Part shown: one piece after another, positions 9,674-18,818 of the stretch
How positions within the stretch are numbered: the stretch's first letter is position 1
Layout of the letters: the number at the start of each line of letters is the position of its first letter
NCBI RefSeq assembly: GCF_000711195.1
Contig: NZ_JOMR01000001.1
Span: forward strand, 1,550,001 to 1,614,000
DNA length: 64,000 nucleotides
DNA from: Thiomicrospira pelophila DSM 1534
GTDB lineage: Bacteria; Pseudomonadota; Gammaproteobacteria; Thiomicrospirales; Thiomicrospiraceae
Direction: 5' to 3'
Made by a program: the position numbers and the translations under genes
The notes under the pieces: model-generated
The model's input: only the letters and a program-made list of their open reading frames with translations
What the model was told of the DNA's origin: nothing
Databases searched by the model: none

Positions 9674-10060
9674 ATGAAGCGTTTTGATTCAATGAACGTT
9701 GTACCACTTATTGACGTCATGTTGGTTTTGTTAGCGATCGTGTTACTCACAGCATCCTTTATCGTGAATGATAAACTCGATATTCAACTGCCAAAAACCG
9801 AACATACCAGCACGTATGATCCAGATAATGAAGACAAACTGAATATATCCATTGATCAACACGGCCAATTTTATTGGGATGGCGAGGAAGTTAATAGCGA
9901 GCAGTTTGGCCAGCAACTCAATCAACTTGAGGCTAGCACTCATATTCAATTACGCGTTGATCAGCTCGTGGAATTTCGCCATTTTGTCCGTTTAATGGAC
10001 ATGCTTAAACGCCAGCAACATGACAATTTAACGATTCTGACGGAACGCAAGCAGCCGTGA
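9674..10060 (+). CDS. exbD: TonB-system proton channel component ExbD
   Basis: ExbD carries the essential membrane aspartate of the ExbB/ExbD motor. The 128-residue protein has the signature [14 protein letters not shown] with Asp14 as the proton-binding residue, one membrane segment (about residues 10-32) and a periplasmic domain typical of ExbD/TolR, including the KQxxxxNLTI-like strand near the end. It starts 2 bp after exbB2 and overlaps the tonB start codon (GTGA), so the three genes are translationally coupled. Confidence 0.92.
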   Translation: MKRFDSMNVVPLIDVMLVLLAIVLLTASFIVNDKLDIQLPKTEHTSTYDPDNEDKLNISIDQHGQFYWDGEEVNSEQFGQQLNQLEASTHIQLRVDQLVEFRHFVRLMDMLKRQQHDNLTILTERKQP

Positions 10061-10896
10061 AATTAAACGATTCGGTTAAAGCTTTTATCCTCACCCTCCT
10101 TATTTATGCGTTGCTCACGGTAGCGGTTCTGCTATGGTTTTTTAGGTCAGAAGAAACACCAATAGTCAGCACCGAAAGTTCGGTACCTGTTACGCTCAAT
10201 ATGTTTGAGATGCCTGAGCCGGAACCTCAGCCCGAACCGGAACCTCAGCCCGAACCGGAACCTCAGCCCGAACCGGAACCTCAGCCCGAACCGGAACCTC
10301 AGCCCGAACCGGAACCTCAGCCCGAACCGGAACCTCAGCCCGAACCGGAACCTCAGCCCGAACCGGAACCTCAGCCCGAACCGGAACCTCAGCCCGAACC
10401 GGAACCTCAGCCCGAACCGGAACCTCAGCCCGAACCGGAACCTCAGCCCGAACCGGAACCTCAGCCCGAACCGGAACCTCAGCCCGAACCGGAACCTCAG
10501 CCCCCTCAGCCCGAACCGGAACCTCAGCCCGAACCGGAACCTCAGCCGGAGCCGGAACCCTTAGCGCCGCAGTTCAGCCAATCCGAAATTGACCAAGCTG
10601 AGAAACGTTATTTATCCGAGTTAGCTACAACGCTCATGCGTCATGCCCAAGATACTTACCCAACGATGGCTAAACGTCGTAACTGGCAAGGACGGGTTAT
10701 TTTGCGTTTTACCACGCGAGCGGATGGCTCTATAACGAATATAAGCGTCGTTGATAGTTCAGGCAAACAAATACTGGATGAAGCGGCTCTAAGTATTTTC
10801 ACCGAACGTATGCAGATGTTTTTTAAGGCCTTTCCAGAAGAAATTCAACGCAAAGAATGGCGTCACACCGTGCCAATCGAATACAAATTACGCTAA
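10057..10896 (+). CDS. tonB: TonB protein with an expanded Pro-Glu-Gln repeat spacer
   Basis: TonB transmits motor energy across the periplasm to outer-membrane siderophore and cofactor receptors. The 279-residue protein has an N-terminal membrane anchor (about residues 7-29), a proline/glutamate spacer at residues 53-168 built of PQPEPE hexapeptides, and a C-terminal TonB domain (about 190-279) with the YPxx[11 protein letters not shown] signature. The start is a GTG overlapping the exbD stop. The spacer is longer than E. coli's Pro-Glu/Pro-Lys region and has almost no positive charge. At the DNA level it is a nearly perfect 18-bp tandem array, so its length is likely to vary between strains. 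Confidence 0.93.
   Translation: MKLNDSVKAFILTLLIYALLTVAVLLWFFRSEETPIVSTESSVPVTLNMFEMPEPEPQPEPEPQPEPEPQPEPEPQPEPEPQPEPEPQPEPEPQPEPEPQPEPEPQPEPEPQPEPEPQPEPEPQPEPEPQPEPEPQPEPEPQPEPEPQPPQPEPEPQPEPEPQPEPEPLAPQFSQSEIDQAEKRYLSELATTLMRHAQDTYPTMAKRRNWQGRVILRFTTRADGSITNISVVDSSGKQILDEAALSIFTERMQMFFKAFPEEIQRKEWRHTVPIEYKLR
10213..10560 (+). repeat. 18-bp tandem repeat array inside tonB
   Basis: The unit CCTCAGCCCGAACCGGAA is repeated without change 15 times from 10225 to 10494, then a 9-bp half unit (10495-10503), two more perfect units (10504-10539) and one degenerate unit (10540-10557). Identity extends to the third codon positions, which shows recent expansion by slippage or unequal crossing-over rather than old protein-level selection alone. 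Confidence 0.95.
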
Positions 10897-10974
10897 ACCT
10901 CCGCTTCAGTATTCAGCCCTAAAGCGAGTTAGGTTAGAATACCTTCTTTTCACTCAAAGAATAAAGACGGCACT

Positions 10975-11979
10975 ATGAGCAAACCCATCCTGTTTAGCGG
11001 CATCCAGCCTTCCGGCGACTTAATGATTGGTAACTACATTGGCTCGATCAAAAATTGGGTCAAGTTACAAGATGATTACGAATGTCTGTTTTCTTTAGTG
11101 AATATGCATGCAATCACTGTCGAACAGTCCCCCGAAGAACTGGCTAAGCGCAGTTTAGATTTTGTTGCACTCTACCTAGCCTCTGGGATTGACCCAAATA
11201 AAAGCACGGTCTTTATTCAATCGCACGTCCCCGAACACGCTGAACTAGCTTGGATTTTAAACTGCTCAACCTATATGGGCGAGCTTAACCGTATGACCCA
11301 GTTCAAAGACAAATCACAAAAACATGAGCACAATATTAATGCCGGTTTATTTAATTACCCAGTTCTGATGGCGGCGGATATTTTGCTATACCAAACCGAA
11401 CTGGTTCCGGTGGGTGCGGATCAAAAACAACATCTTGAATTAACACGAGATTTAGCGCATCGATTTAATAATCGGTTTGAGCGTGAGCTATTTAAAGTAC
11501 CTGAACCCTTTATTGCTGAAGCCAGTGCCGGCGGACGCATTATGAGCCTACAAGATCCGACCAGTAAGATGTCGAAATCCGACAGCAATAAAAATAACTT
11601 TATTGCTTTATTGGACGACCCTAAAACGATTCTAAAGAAGTGCAAAAAAGCCATGACTGACTCTGGTGATGTAATTGAATATGATGTTGAGAATAAGCCG
11701 GGCGTTTCAAACCTGCTAACCATCTATTCCGTCATTAGTGGTAAACCAATAAATGAAGTAATTAAATATTTTGAAGGCAAAATGTATGGTCACTTAAAAG
11801 TTGAACTGGGAGAACTCATCGTGGATTATCTCGCACCAATTCAACAACGCTTTCATGAGATTCGTGAAGATGAAAACCACTTAAAAGGCATTTTAAAACA
11901 AGGTGCAGAACGTGCTCGTGAACAAGCACATAAAACGCTACAAGATGTCCAACAAAGCATTGGATTCGTTTTACCCTAG
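10975..11979 (+). CDS. trpS: Tryptophanyl-tRNA synthetase
   Basis: TrpRS charges tRNA-Trp. The class I signatures are both present: a HIGH-like motif in [17 protein letters not shown] at the N-terminus and [11 protein letters not shown] near residue 197. Length (334 aa) agrees with E. coli TrpS (334). The tryptophan-pocket motif [19 protein letters not shown] is intact. The ATG at 10975 lacks a strong ribosome site. It is preceded by an 78-bp spacer after tonB that could hold a promoter, and followed by a symmetric hairpin shared with the convergent peptidase gene. Confidence 0.96.
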   Translation: MSKPILFSGIQPSGDLMIGNYIGSIKNWVKLQDDYECLFSLVNMHAITVEQSPEELAKRSLDFVALYLASGIDPNKSTVFIQSHVPEHAELAWILNCSTYMGELNRMTQFKDKSQKHEHNINAGLFNYPVLMAADILLYQTELVPVGADQKQHLELTRDLAHRFNNRFERELFKVPEPFIAEASAGGRIMSLQDPTSKMSKSDSNKNNFIALLDDPKTILKKCKKAMTDSGDVIEYDVENKPGVSNLLTIYSVISGKPINEVIKYFEGKMYGHLKVELGELIVDYLAPIQQRFHEIREDENHLKGILKQGAERAREQAHKTLQDVQQSIGFVLP

Positions 11980-11990
11980 CCCGTTTCAAC

Positions 11991-12016
11991 TTTAACCACC
12001 AAGCCTGGTGGTTAAA
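11991..12016. terminator. Bidirectional hairpin built on the dispersed palindrome (variant core), trpS/peptidase
   Basis: Arms TTTAACCACCA and TGGTGGTTAAA (11 bp each) enclose AGCC. The core is the ACCAAGCCTGGT variant. It lies 12 bp after the trpS stop and 4 bp from the end of the convergent peptidase gene, so it probably terminates both. Confidence 0.75.
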
Positions 12017-12019
12017 GCT

Positions 12020-13081
12020 TTAAGTGAAATCCAACTTCGCTACCTTCATCAATAAATTCAAAAACGACTGGCAAGATTGAATCGCAGCGGATTCCTGCAT
12101 AGTATGGTAACCGGTGGTCGGAATTTGTAACGTGGTGCCATGCACGAAACCATTTGACGCTAATATAATACGCCCCATCTCCGTACTGCCTAGCGACTTA
12201 GGCGGCAAGCCTTGTTTCTGTAGTTCTCGGTTTTGCGCTTCAACAAACTCATCCTTATAACTATAACCTATGCCTAACTCTTGACAGGCTTGAGCTAAGG
12301 CTTGTGTAGTCGTTTCGTGATAATGCGCGTGGCTGTCTTTTTTACGTAACACCACCTCTTGCTTTAACACGGCTTCACGGTTTGGATAGGGACTGGTATC
12401 CAACACAATCAACTGATTGGTCGAACCGCCAAAACGACGAAACCATTCCAATAGATAACGCCAACTACTCCCCGACTCTTCTTGTGCGGTAAAAAAAGCG
12501 GTTCCCTGATAACCTAAACTAAACATATGCACTAACAGAGCTGCGGTTAATACATTATCCAACTGCCCCTTTAGCCATTGATCTTCAACTTTTAAACTAT
12601 CTCGGAAGCCCACTGGCGTGCCAGCTACCAAATGCTCCAACCCCTCCAGCTCAAAAATCAAGTTATTACGAAACTCACAGATATAAGTGTTCCGAATCAC
12701 CCCAGAACCGCGATAAGCACCAGACCAAGGCTCATAAGCCATCACAGGCGTAGCATCAAAACGATCACTAATGCGCAGCATCAGCTCTTCACTCACCGCA
12801 TTTCCTAATAAATCTGAACGATGACCAGACACAAAAGCCGCATACTGAAACTCGTTTGGCCCAGTACAAATTAAACCATGCCGATCAATATGCGCCGAAA
12901 ACATAGATGAATGAGGTTCAGTACCTTGCGCCACTAATAAACCTTCATACCAGGTCACCCTGGCGCCACGCTCTTCCAACTCGCGTTGCAATACACGAAA
13001 AAATGAATGCTCTGCCCCCACCACACTCGGTTCTCGAATCAACGATTTAAGCAGATCAATAAATTCAGCAAACTGGTTCAA
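12020..13081 (-). CDS. M42-family aminopeptidase-like zinc hydrolase
   Basis: A cytoplasmic metallopeptidase of the M42/M28 type. The metal ligands of the fold can all be found: AHIDRHG (His, Asp), GQLDN (bridging Asp), QEESG (catalytic and ligand Glu), LDTSPY (Asp) and GYHTMQES (His). The region between them also fits M42 glutamyl aminopeptidase / deblocking aminopeptidases. I start at the TTG at 13081 (353 aa), which has AAAGGA six bases upstream; an earlier TTG at 13114 has no ribosome site. Substrate cannot be told from the sequence. It is monocistronic and converges on trpS. Confidence 0.8.
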   Translation of the reverse strand: MNQFAEFIDLLKSLIREPSVVGAEHSFFRVLQRELEERGARVTWYEGLLVAQGTEPHSSMFSAHIDRHGLICTGPNEFQYAAFVSGHRSDLLGNAVSEELMLRISDRFDATPVMAYEPWSGAYRGSGVIRNTYICEFRNNLIFELEGLEHLVAGTPVGFRDSLKVEDQWLKGQLDNVLTAALLVHMFSLGYQGTAFFTAQEESGSSWRYLLEWFRRFGGSTNQLIVLDTSPYPNREAVLKQEVVLRKKDSHAHYHETTTQALAQACQELGIGYSYKDEFVEAQNRELQKQGLPPKSLGSTEMGRIILASNGFVHGTTLQIPTTGYHTMQESAAIQSCQSFLNLLMKVAKLDFT

Positions 13082-13278
13082 AATAGGTCCTTTTGATAAT
13101 AGGCTTTCAGCCAAGCTTTGTCAGAAAATAGCTAATATTCGCATTATCAGTCAGTCTAGCCAGCATTACCACCACTTTTTAAAACCCAATTTTGTGAGGC
13201 TTGATGTACTGTGTTTTCACCGGCTTACATGGGATAATATCGGCCCTAACTCAAGCTTAATAAATCAAAGGATCCAGC

Positions 13279-13410
13279 ATGTGGATTGAACATATTGGTA
13301 CCATTGGCATGATTGCGTTTGTGGTACTTATCGCTTTAAAAATTGGCATTATGTTTATTTTTAAATGGCAAAAATACCGCAAGCGCAAACAAAAAAAGGC
13401 CGAATCTTAA
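13279..13410 (+). CDS. 43-residue single-pass membrane miniprotein
   Basis: A short reading frame with AAGGA seven bases before the ATG. The product starts MWIEHIGTIGM, has one hydrophobic helix (about residues 8-30) and ends in a strongly basic tail (KWQKYRKRKQKKAES), which predicts an N-out/C-in orientation. It has its own upstream spacer of about 160 bp on the plus strand and a hairpin that overlaps its stop codon. I do not recognise the family. The good ribosome site, amphipathic layout and terminator make it a credible small gene although it is below usual length cut-offs. Confidence 0.65.
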   Translation: MWIEHIGTIGMIAFVVLIALKIGIMFIFKWQKYRKRKQKKAES

Positions 13411-13427
13411 AATCAGATTCAGCCTTT
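13395..13427. terminator. Hairpin overlapping the miniprotein stop codon
   Basis: AAAGGC-C-GAATCT (13395-13407) pairs with AGATTC-A-GCCTTT (13415-13427), with one C/A mismatch and a 7-base loop containing the stop codon. The A/T-rich outer ends allow weak termination in either direction. Confidence 0.55.
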
Positions 13428-13437
13428 ATAAACCTGG

Positions 13438-13455
13438 AGCACCAGGCCTGGTGCT
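13438..13455. repeat. Dispersed palindrome, intergenic copy AGCACCAGGCCTGGTGCT
   Basis: Perfect 18-bp palindrome between the miniprotein hairpin and the convergent ppnP gene, 24 bp from the ppnP stop. It can form a hairpin on either strand and may end ppnP transcripts. Confidence 0.9.
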
Positions 13456-13478
13456 TTAAGGCATATTGAATAAAGCGG

Positions 13479-13793
13479 TTAATAATAAGTACAGCAATAA
13501 TCTGTAACTGATTTGACCTTAATACCAAATTTCGCATTTGCAGGAACTTCAAACGACTGCCCGCCTTTAATGGTTTGCCACTGAGTTTCACCTGGCAACA
13601 AAATCTCTACTTCACCAGCCATAATTTCCATTAACTCATTTTCATCCGTGCCAAACTCATAATCACCCGGCATCATAATACCCAAGGTCTTACGTGAACC
13701 ATCATTAAACTTAACCACTCGACTGGTCACCTTACCGTCAAAATAAATATTTGCTTGTTTAACGACTGTGACATTTTCAAAGTTTGCAGACAT
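13479..13793 (-). CDS. ppnP: Pyrimidine/purine nucleoside phosphorylase PpnP
   Basis: A 104-residue single-domain cupin matching the YaiE/PpnP family, which phosphorolyses nucleosides to base and ribose-1-phosphate. Recognisable stretches are [35 protein letters not shown] (cut here into its parts: [12 protein letters not shown] and [13 protein letters not shown]), [15 protein letters not shown] and the C-terminal TDYCCTYY. E. coli YaiE is 94 aa, so the length fits. The ATG at 13793 has AGGGA upstream. It follows the DUF2798 gene by 30 bp on the same strand. Confidence 0.88.
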   Translation of the reverse strand: MSANFENVTVVKQANIYFDGKVTSRVVKFNDGSRKTLGIMMPGDYEFGTDENELMEIMAGEVEILLPGETQWQTIKGGQSFEVPANAKFGIKVKSVTDYCCTYY

Positions 13794-13823
13794 ACTTTTC
13801 CCTACTGATTTATTTATATTATT

Positions 13824-14054
13824 TTAAGGTTGTTTCACAACCCAACTAACTAGCTTTCTTACCAAGGGCCCCACTATTAAGATGACAGGGAAAGCCACAA
13901 TAAATGCCATTACCCAAGCCTGAAACCAGATGGATAGAATATTATCAACCCAGCCCAAATTAATGAGACTGATCACAAACGACATAATCGCCGACATCAT
14001 AAAAGACATAAAAAAGGCAAACACAACATGCTGATGTTTGGCTGAAAAAATCAT
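13824..14054 (-). CDS. DUF2798-like small membrane protein
   Basis: A 76-residue protein with two hydrophobic helices (about residues 8-31 and 44-66), matching the layout of DUF2798 proteins, which are of unknown function. It begins MIFSAKHQHVVFAFFMSFMM. It lies 8 bp downstream of gloA and 30 bp upstream of ppnP on the same strand, so the three probably share a transcript. GAGGAT lies 11 bases before the ATG. Confidence 0.65.
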   Translation of the reverse strand: MIFSAKHQHVVFAFFMSFMMSAIMSFVISLINLGWVDNILSIWFQAWVMAFIVAFPVILIVGPLVRKLVSWVVKQP

Positions 14055-14062
14055 AATTTAAC

Positions 14063-14458
14063 TTATCCTCGTTGATGGTCGGCACCGATTAATTCAATCT
14101 GATAACCATCTGGATCGGCAATAAACGCAATAATAGTGGTTCCCGCATTCATTGGGCCCGCTTCACGCAAAATCTTCGCGCCTTTGGCTTTTGCTGCATC
14201 GGCCGCTTTGTAAACATCAGGGACTTCAATCGCGATATGACCATAGCCCTCGCCTAAATCATAGCTCGACACGCCCCAGTTATAGGTTAGCTCCAATACC
14301 GTATGATCCGATTCATCCCCATAACCTAAGAACGCCAGCGTAAACTCGCCCGCCGGATAATCTTTTTGACGCAACAATGTCATTCCCATTACAGAGGTAT
14401 AAAAATCAATCGACTTTTGTAAATCACCCACTCGTAGCATAGTGTGTAAAAAACGCAT
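14063..14458 (-). CDS. gloA: Lactoylglutathione lyase (glyoxalase I)
   Basis: Glyoxalase I isomerises the glutathione hemithioacetal of methylglyoxal. The 131-residue protein has the four metal ligands at the family positions: His5 (MRFLHTMLRV), Glu in VLELTYN, His in GYGHIAIEV and Glu in GYQIELI. The length is close to E. coli GloA (135). I start at the ATG at 14458, which has AAGGAG eight bases upstream; an upstream in-frame start at 14488 would overlap the palindromic hairpin. It is the first gene of gloA-DUF2798-ppnP. Confidence 0.95.
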   Translation of the reverse strand: MRFLHTMLRVGDLQKSIDFYTSVMGMTLLRQKDYPAGEFTLAFLGYGDESDHTVLELTYNWGVSSYDLGEGYGHIAIEVPDVYKAADAAKAKGAKILREAGPMNAGTTIIAFIADPDGYQIELIGADHQRG

Positions 14459-14486
14459 ATTGCTTCTCCTTTCTAAATATTGGCAC

Positions 14487-14506
14487 AACCACCAAGCCTG
14501 GTGGTT
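14487..14506. repeat. Dispersed palindrome variant AACCACCAAGCCTGGTGGTT between MFS gene and gloA
   Basis: An 18-of-20 self-complementary sequence (only the central A/C pair fails) lying 3 bp after the MFS stop (read on the minus strand) and 28 bp before the gloA ATG. It can end the aroC-MFS transcript before gloA. Confidence 0.85.
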
Positions 14507-14509
14507 GGC

Positions 14510-15676
14510 TTACACCGTGACTGGTCGCAACCAACGCCAGGCAATCATTAAACCGATAAGTACAGCGAAACTTGAGGCCATATACGATAGCATAGCGCCG
14601 CCCAACGTCCAAGTTAGACCCGCCCCTAACGCACCCAACGCTCCGCCCAAACCTTGGCTGGCAGTGGCATAAATGGCTTGGCCGCGCCCACGATTAGCGC
14701 CATAAAATAAACTGTCAATTAAATGCAAAGCCGCGGCATGAAATAAACCGAAACTTGCGGCGTGCAAGAGTTGCGCAAACATCATGACACTTAAACTTTC
14801 CACGCCCCATATATTGAGTTGCCAACGAATTAAGGTTAAGACTAAACTCGCGATAATCAAGGCTCGCACTCGATAACGTGAAAATAAATGCACCATCCAA
14901 AAAAACACAAATATTTCGGCGGTCACGCCCAGCGCCCATAATCCCGCAATCAGGCTTTTGCTGTAACCATAGCTAACCAGATCAATTGAAAAGAAATTGT
15001 AGTAGGTACCATGCGAAAACTGGATCAAAAAACTAACGGCTAACAGTGACAAAACCACAGGGGATCGTGCAATCCCCCAAAATCGATTATCGGTTCCTTC
15101 GGACTCTTTTTTGGGTTGATCTTTTAAAGTCCAACTGGTCAACCACAAAGCCACAAACAACCCTAAAATCACCCACGGAAACCCAGCCAAACCCCAACGT
15201 GTAAACAGTTCACCTAAAGCTAATACAGCCACAATAAAGCCGATAGAACCCCATAAACGCACTTTGCCATAGCGTGCCTTCTGGGATCCGAGCTGGCTGA
15301 AGGTATAAGCTTCAAATAAAGGTAAGCCGCCATGCCAAAAAAAGCTAAACAAGGCCACTACCAACAACACGCCTTCAAAGCTGTGCGTCCATAAAAGTCC
15401 AACTGAGGCTAAGGTGGCAAACCCAATACACACCCGGACCCAGCGAATCATATGTCCAGTTTGATCAGCTAACCACCCCCAAATATAGGGGGCGACAATT
15501 TTAGTACCAATCAGAACCGCCATCACCTGCCCAATTTGCCAAGCACTGAAACCCAGCGATTGCATATACAGGCCAAAAAATGGCAATAAAGTACCAAACA
15601 GAGTGAAATAAAAGAAATAGTAACTCGATAAGCGCGCCGCTGGTAAGCGCGCCAATGATTCGCTAGGAGTGTGCAA
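14510..15676 (-). CDS. Major facilitator transporter, HcaT/phenylpropionate-permease-like group
   Basis: A 388-residue protein with 12 probable membrane helices. The start [21 protein letters not shown] (quoted in part: [19 protein letters not shown]) and the loop WGWLADQTG match the MFS signature of the group that includes E. coli HcaT and YcaD-like nucleoside/aromatic permeases. [13 protein letters not shown] in the middle is also typical. The substrate is not known. The first codon is a TTG at 15676 that overlaps the aroC end by 14 bp and has no clear ribosome site, so it is probably translated by coupling. No signs of transfer. Confidence 0.8.
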   Translation of the reverse strand: MHTPSESLARLPAARLSSYYFFYFTLFGTLLPFFGLYMQSLGFSAWQIGQVMAVLIGTKIVAPYIWGWLADQTGHMIRWVRVCIGFATLASVGLLWTHSFEGVLLVVALFSFFWHGGLPLFEAYTFSQLGSQKARYGKVRLWGSIGFIVAVLALGELFTRWGLAGFPWVILGLFVALWLTSWTLKDQPKKESEGTDNRFWGIARSPVVLSLLAVSFLIQFSHGTYYNFFSIDLVSYGYSKSLIAGLWALGVTAEIFVFFWMVHLFSRYRVRALIIASLVLTLIRWQLNIWGVESLSVMMFAQLLHAASFGLFHAAALHLIDSLFYGANRGRGQAIYATASQGLGGALGALGAGLTWTLGGAMLSYMASSFAVLIGLMIAWRWLRPVTV

Positions 15677-16769
15677 TTTTCGCCAAATCCATCACAGGGG
15701 GCACCACATCTGCGTTTTGGGCACGCTGACGCATAAAATGGTCTAGCAACACAATCGCCATCTGCGCCTCAGCAATCGGTGTAGCTCGAATACCAACGCA
15801 AGGATCATGGCGACCTTTGGTGATCATCTCGACCGCTTCTCCTTGACGATTAATGCTTTTACCCGGCACAGTAACACTCGACGTTGGCTTAAGTGCGATA
15901 TGCGCCGTAATATCTTGCCCACTTGAAATACCACCCAAAATACCACCAGCATGATTTGACATAAAGCCTTCTTCCGGTGACATTTCATCGCGATGTTGGG
16001 TGCCTTTTTGCTCAACCACCGCAAAACCATCACCAATTTCGACGCCTTTGACCGCGTTAATGCTCATTAAAGCATGAGCTAAATCCGCATCCAAACGATC
16101 AAACACCGGCTCACCTAAGCCAACTGGCACGTTTTTGGCCACGATCGTAATTTTGGCACCAATCGAATCACCGGTTTTTTTCAGCTCGGTCATATAAGCT
16201 TCCATTTCAGAAACCTTGGCCGAGTCTGGGCAAAAGAACGGATTATTATCAATGATTGACCAGTCGACCTTTTCAACCTTAATCGGCCCAAGTTGCGATA
16301 AATAACCGCGCACTTCGACTCCTAAGCGCTCTTTTAGATACTTCTTAGCAATCGCGCCGGCCGCCACACGCATCGCGGTTTCACGTGCAGATGAACGTCC
16401 ACCCCCGCGATAGTCTCGCACACCGTATTTTTGCAAATAGGTATAGTCAGCATGGGCTGGGCGAAACGTTTCCGAAATTTTAGAATAGTCTTGCGAGCGC
16501 TGATCGGTATTTTCGATTAACAAACCAAGCGGCGTACCGGTGGTCACCCCTTCAAACACGCCCGATAAAATTTTGACTTGATCCGGCTCACGACGCGCAG
16601 TGGTGAATTTTGATGTGCCAGGTTTACGACGGTCAAGCTCAGCTTGAATATCGGCCTCACTAATCACCAGGCCTGGTGGACAGCCGTCGATAATACAACC
16701 CAATGCTACGCCATGACTTTCGCCAAAGGTAGTGACTCGAAAAACTTGCCCTAAGGTATTGCCCGCCAT
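15663..16769 (-). CDS. aroC: Chorismate synthase
   Basis: AroC converts EPSP to chorismate using reduced FMN, the branch point for aromatic amino acids and folate. The three family signatures are visible: GESHG near the N-terminus, [18 protein letters not shown], and the C-terminal [18 protein letters not shown]. Length (368 aa) is slightly above E. coli's 361. I choose the ATG at 16769 ([10 protein letters not shown]) by homology; a GTG six bases upstream at 16775 is an alternative with AGGA closer to it. A perfect dispersed palindrome encodes PPGLV at about residues 32-36, where other AroC proteins also have PPG. Confidence 0.97.
   Translation of the reverse strand: MAGNTLGQVFRVTTFGESHGVALGCIIDGCPPGLVISEADIQAELDRRKPGTSKFTTARREPDQVKILSGVFEGVTTGTPLGLLIENTDQRSQDYSKISETFRPAHADYTYLQKYGVRDYRGGGRSSARETAMRVAAGAIAKKYLKERLGVEVRGYLSQLGPIKVEKVDWSIIDNNPFFCPDSAKVSEMEAYMTELKKTGDSIGAKITIVAKNVPVGLGEPVFDRLDADLAHALMSINAVKGVEIGDGFAVVEQKGTQHRDEMSPEEGFMSNHAGGILGGISSGQDITAHIALKPTSSVTVPGKSINRQGEAVEMITKGRHDPCVGIRATPIAEAQMAIVLLDHFMRQRAQNADVVPPVMDLAKIAHS
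16665..16678. repeat. Dispersed palindrome CACCAGGCCTGGTG, coding copy in aroC
   Basis: Perfect 14-bp copy encoding PGLV in the aroC frame, at a place where the family has a conserved PG. Confidence 0.9.
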
Positions 16770-16822
16770 AATCACTTTTTCCTAATCTATTGTTTCGCTT
16801 TGCTAGCGCTTGGTCTTGTGAT

Positions 16823-16863
16823 TTAAGCTGGCTAAATCAAATAAATTTGTCTAGCCAGCTTAA
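16823..16863 (-). terminator. Long hairpin after the carbonic anhydrase gene
   Basis: TTAAGCTGGCTA (16823-16834) pairs perfectly with TAGCCAGCTTAA (16852-16863) around a 17-base AT-rich loop. It begins 10 bp beyond the carbonic anhydrase stop codon. There is no long T-run, so it may be a weak terminator or an mRNA-stabilising hairpin. Confidence 0.5.
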
Positions 16864-16872
16864 TAATCCGCT

Positions 16873-17874
16873 TTAATAATCAAAATAATAACCGGGGGAG
16901 GATTGAGCTGGATGACTGTCCGCCGATTCCTGCATCCAAGACTTCATCGGCACGCGGCCATTTAAGCCTTGTAATGGACGCGCATTATCACCCATCAACT
17001 CGTTCAATTTTACCAGCTGACTGATTGAGGCTTGAATCGGTTTGCTAAACACCAGCCACACCACGCCTTCTTCACAAGGCGGTTGTGTCATCGAGCCAAT
17101 ATAGCGGTAAAACCGTTTATCGCCCGGTAAGAATTTAACCGGATTAAAATTTACCTTTTCAAAAACTTGTAACTTATCTTTTTTATTCGGCAAATTTTTC
17201 AGAATCGTCGCAAGCTGTTCATTATTTTCACCTTCTTGCACAATCACACTCATCACCACTTGATTGCCTTCACCGTTGCGATGCATTAATTGAATTTCCA
17301 TCGGATAAGCAAAGCCTTCAATATGATGTTCACTGGGCGTATGAAAAGTGTAATGGGTAAGTTCATAGCGTTGCTTGCCTAGTTGAATGTAACTGCCCAA
17401 AGGATAATTGCCACGCAAACCGTGATCCGAATGAATCAAACGCAACGGAACATCGCGATAAGCAATATCCAAAGCTGGTAACCCACGAGTTTGAACCGCT
17501 TGCTGGCTGGTTAAATTAATCGGCGACTGGTTTTTGCCTAAAGCACAGGTTTGATAACGCGAATCCAACTGGGCCCAATAACGTGGGGCTTGCTCAGCCA
17601 CATAACCCCATTCTGCAGGTTCCGCGACTACAGGCGGCAAACTGGGTTTATCTGGTTTTGTGTCAGATTTATTGGTAGCACCGTCCGTATTTGAAGCCGC
17701 AGGTTCAGTGCTCTCAGACGATTTGGATTCAGGATCAGGTTCGGACTGCGTTTGCACTTGGCCTTGTTCGGCCACAGCGGGCTGAACTTCAGAAGCCAAA
17801 TCAATTAAAGGCTCTTCAGCCCATACGCCTGTCGATAAAAGACTGAATGCCCATGCCGCTAGCCACTTTTTCAT
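16873..17874 (-). CDS. Periplasmic alpha-class carbonic anhydrase
   Basis: Alpha-carbonic anhydrases interconvert CO2 and bicarbonate; in autotrophic sulfur oxidisers of this group a periplasmic form is known. The 333-residue precursor has a Sec signal peptide (MKKWLAAWAFSLLSTGVWA), an acidic/serine-rich linker (about residues 25-80) and the enzyme domain from WGYVAEQAP onward. Zinc ligands are visible in YTFHTPSEHH (two His) and IQLMHRN (third His). NQSPINL and TQPPCEEGVVW are family signatures, and the cysteines in YQTCALG and TQPPC can form the usual bacterial disulfide. The ATG at 17874 has GAGG eight bases upstream. It follows prmB by 11 bp, so it is co-transcribed with prmB and mog. Confidence 0.93.
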   Translation of the reverse strand: MKKWLAAWAFSLLSTGVWAEEPLIDLASEVQPAVAEQGQVQTQSEPDPESKSSESTEPAASNTDGATNKSDTKPDKPSLPPVVAEPAEWGYVAEQAPRYWAQLDSRYQTCALGKNQSPINLTSQQAVQTRGLPALDIAYRDVPLRLIHSDHGLRGNYPLGSYIQLGKQRYELTHYTFHTPSEHHIEGFAYPMEIQLMHRNGEGNQVVMSVIVQEGENNEQLATILKNLPNKKDKLQVFEKVNFNPVKFLPGDKRFYRYIGSMTQPPCEEGVVWLVFSKPIQASISQLVKLNELMGDNARPLQGLNGRVPMKSWMQESADSHPAQSSPGYYFDY

Positions 17875-17885
17875 CTCAATTCCTC

Positions 17886-18818
17886 TCAAGCATTTACACG
17901 TTGGTTCAAAATATCCTGAAACAACACCAACTCATTGCGATTAATAGCAAACACACCCTCTCCTCCATGTTCAAATTCAAACCAATAGAAGGGAAGTTCT
18001 GGGTATACTTGCTCCAAATAATATTGCGACACACCCACCTCAACGATTAATACACCCTCTTCGGTTAAGTGATCGGCGGCCTGAGCCAAAATCTTGCGAA
18101 CCAAATCCAAACCATCTTCACCGGCGGCTAAACCCAATGCAGGCTCGGCTTTAAATTCTTCGGGTAACGCATCCATTTCAATTTGGTCAACATAAGGCGG
18201 GTTTGACACAATTAAGTCATATCGCTCACCCGCTAAAGCCGAGAACAAGTCTGACTCGATTGCTCGTGCCTCGGCTTCTAAATCATAACGCGCAATATTT
18301 CTCTGTGCCACTTCTAGGGCTTGCGGCGAAATATCCACCAAGTCTACGCTGGCATTTGGCAAAGCTTGTAACGATGCGATGCCAATGCAGCCCGAACCGG
18401 TACACAAATCCAACACCCGTGTCACCGATTCAGGTTCAACCCAAGGTTGATACGCCTGCGCAATTAACTCTGCGATGGGCGAGCGTGGTACTAACGTGTA
18501 TTCATTCACATAAAACTTCAAACCGGCAAACATCGCCTCGCCAATTAAATACGCACTTGGTTTACGAGTTTCTATGCGTCGACGTAACAACTCCGTTACT
18601 TCATGACGTTCATGATCGGTTAAACGCGCTTTGCAATATTGATTAGCTAGACTCCAAGGCAAGCTTAAACTATGCAAAACCAACACCTTGGCATCATCGA
18701 ATGCATTATCCGTGCCATGTCCGAACACCAGGCCTGCTTTTTGAAATAATGAGCCACCCCATCGAATAAAATCTTCTACGCTTTCCAAGCCTTCTGGCTG
18801 GTAATTTAAATTACTCAC
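17886..18818 (-). CDS. prmB: Ribosomal protein uL3 glutamine methyltransferase PrmB
   Basis: PrmB N5-methylates a glutamine of ribosomal protein uL3. The 310-residue Rossmann methyltransferase has the SAM-binding LDLCTGSGCIGIASL and the catalytic NPPYVD motif. The following EFKAEPALGLAAGEDGLD fits PrmB better than PrmC. Its start codon overlaps the mog stop (4 bp), indicating coupling. A partial copy of the dispersed palindrome (18725-18736, ending in GC in place of GG) encodes AGLVFG near residue 30. Confidence 0.9.
   Translation of the reverse strand: MSNLNYQPEGLESVEDFIRWGGSLFQKAGLVFGHGTDNAFDDAKVLVLHSLSLPWSLANQYCKARLTDHERHEVTELLRRRIETRKPSAYLIGEAMFAGLKFYVNEYTLVPRSPIAELIAQAYQPWVEPESVTRVLDLCTGSGCIGIASLQALPNASVDLVDISPQALEVAQRNIARYDLEAEARAIESDLFSALAGERYDLIVSNPPYVDQIEMDALPEEFKAEPALGLAAGEDGLDLVRKILAQAADHLTEEGVLIVEVGVSQYYLEQVYPELPFYWFEFEHGGEGVFAINRNELVLFQDILNQRVNA

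Noticed and set aside
10225-10557. Regular repeats that might be taken for a CRISPR array
   Set aside because: The units are directly adjacent with no spacers and are in frame within a Pro/Glu-rich protein segment.
10205-10564. A long open frame encoding repeated LSPNRN hexapeptides
   Set aside because: It is the shifted frame of the 18-bp tandem array in tonB and has no start context of its own; the tonB frame continues into a genuine TonB C-terminal domain.
9361-10815. Occurrences of AAGGCCTT at 9364 and 10826 and other AGGCCT sites
   Set aside because: They share only the central six bases with the motif and lack the CC/GG arms; they are expected by chance.
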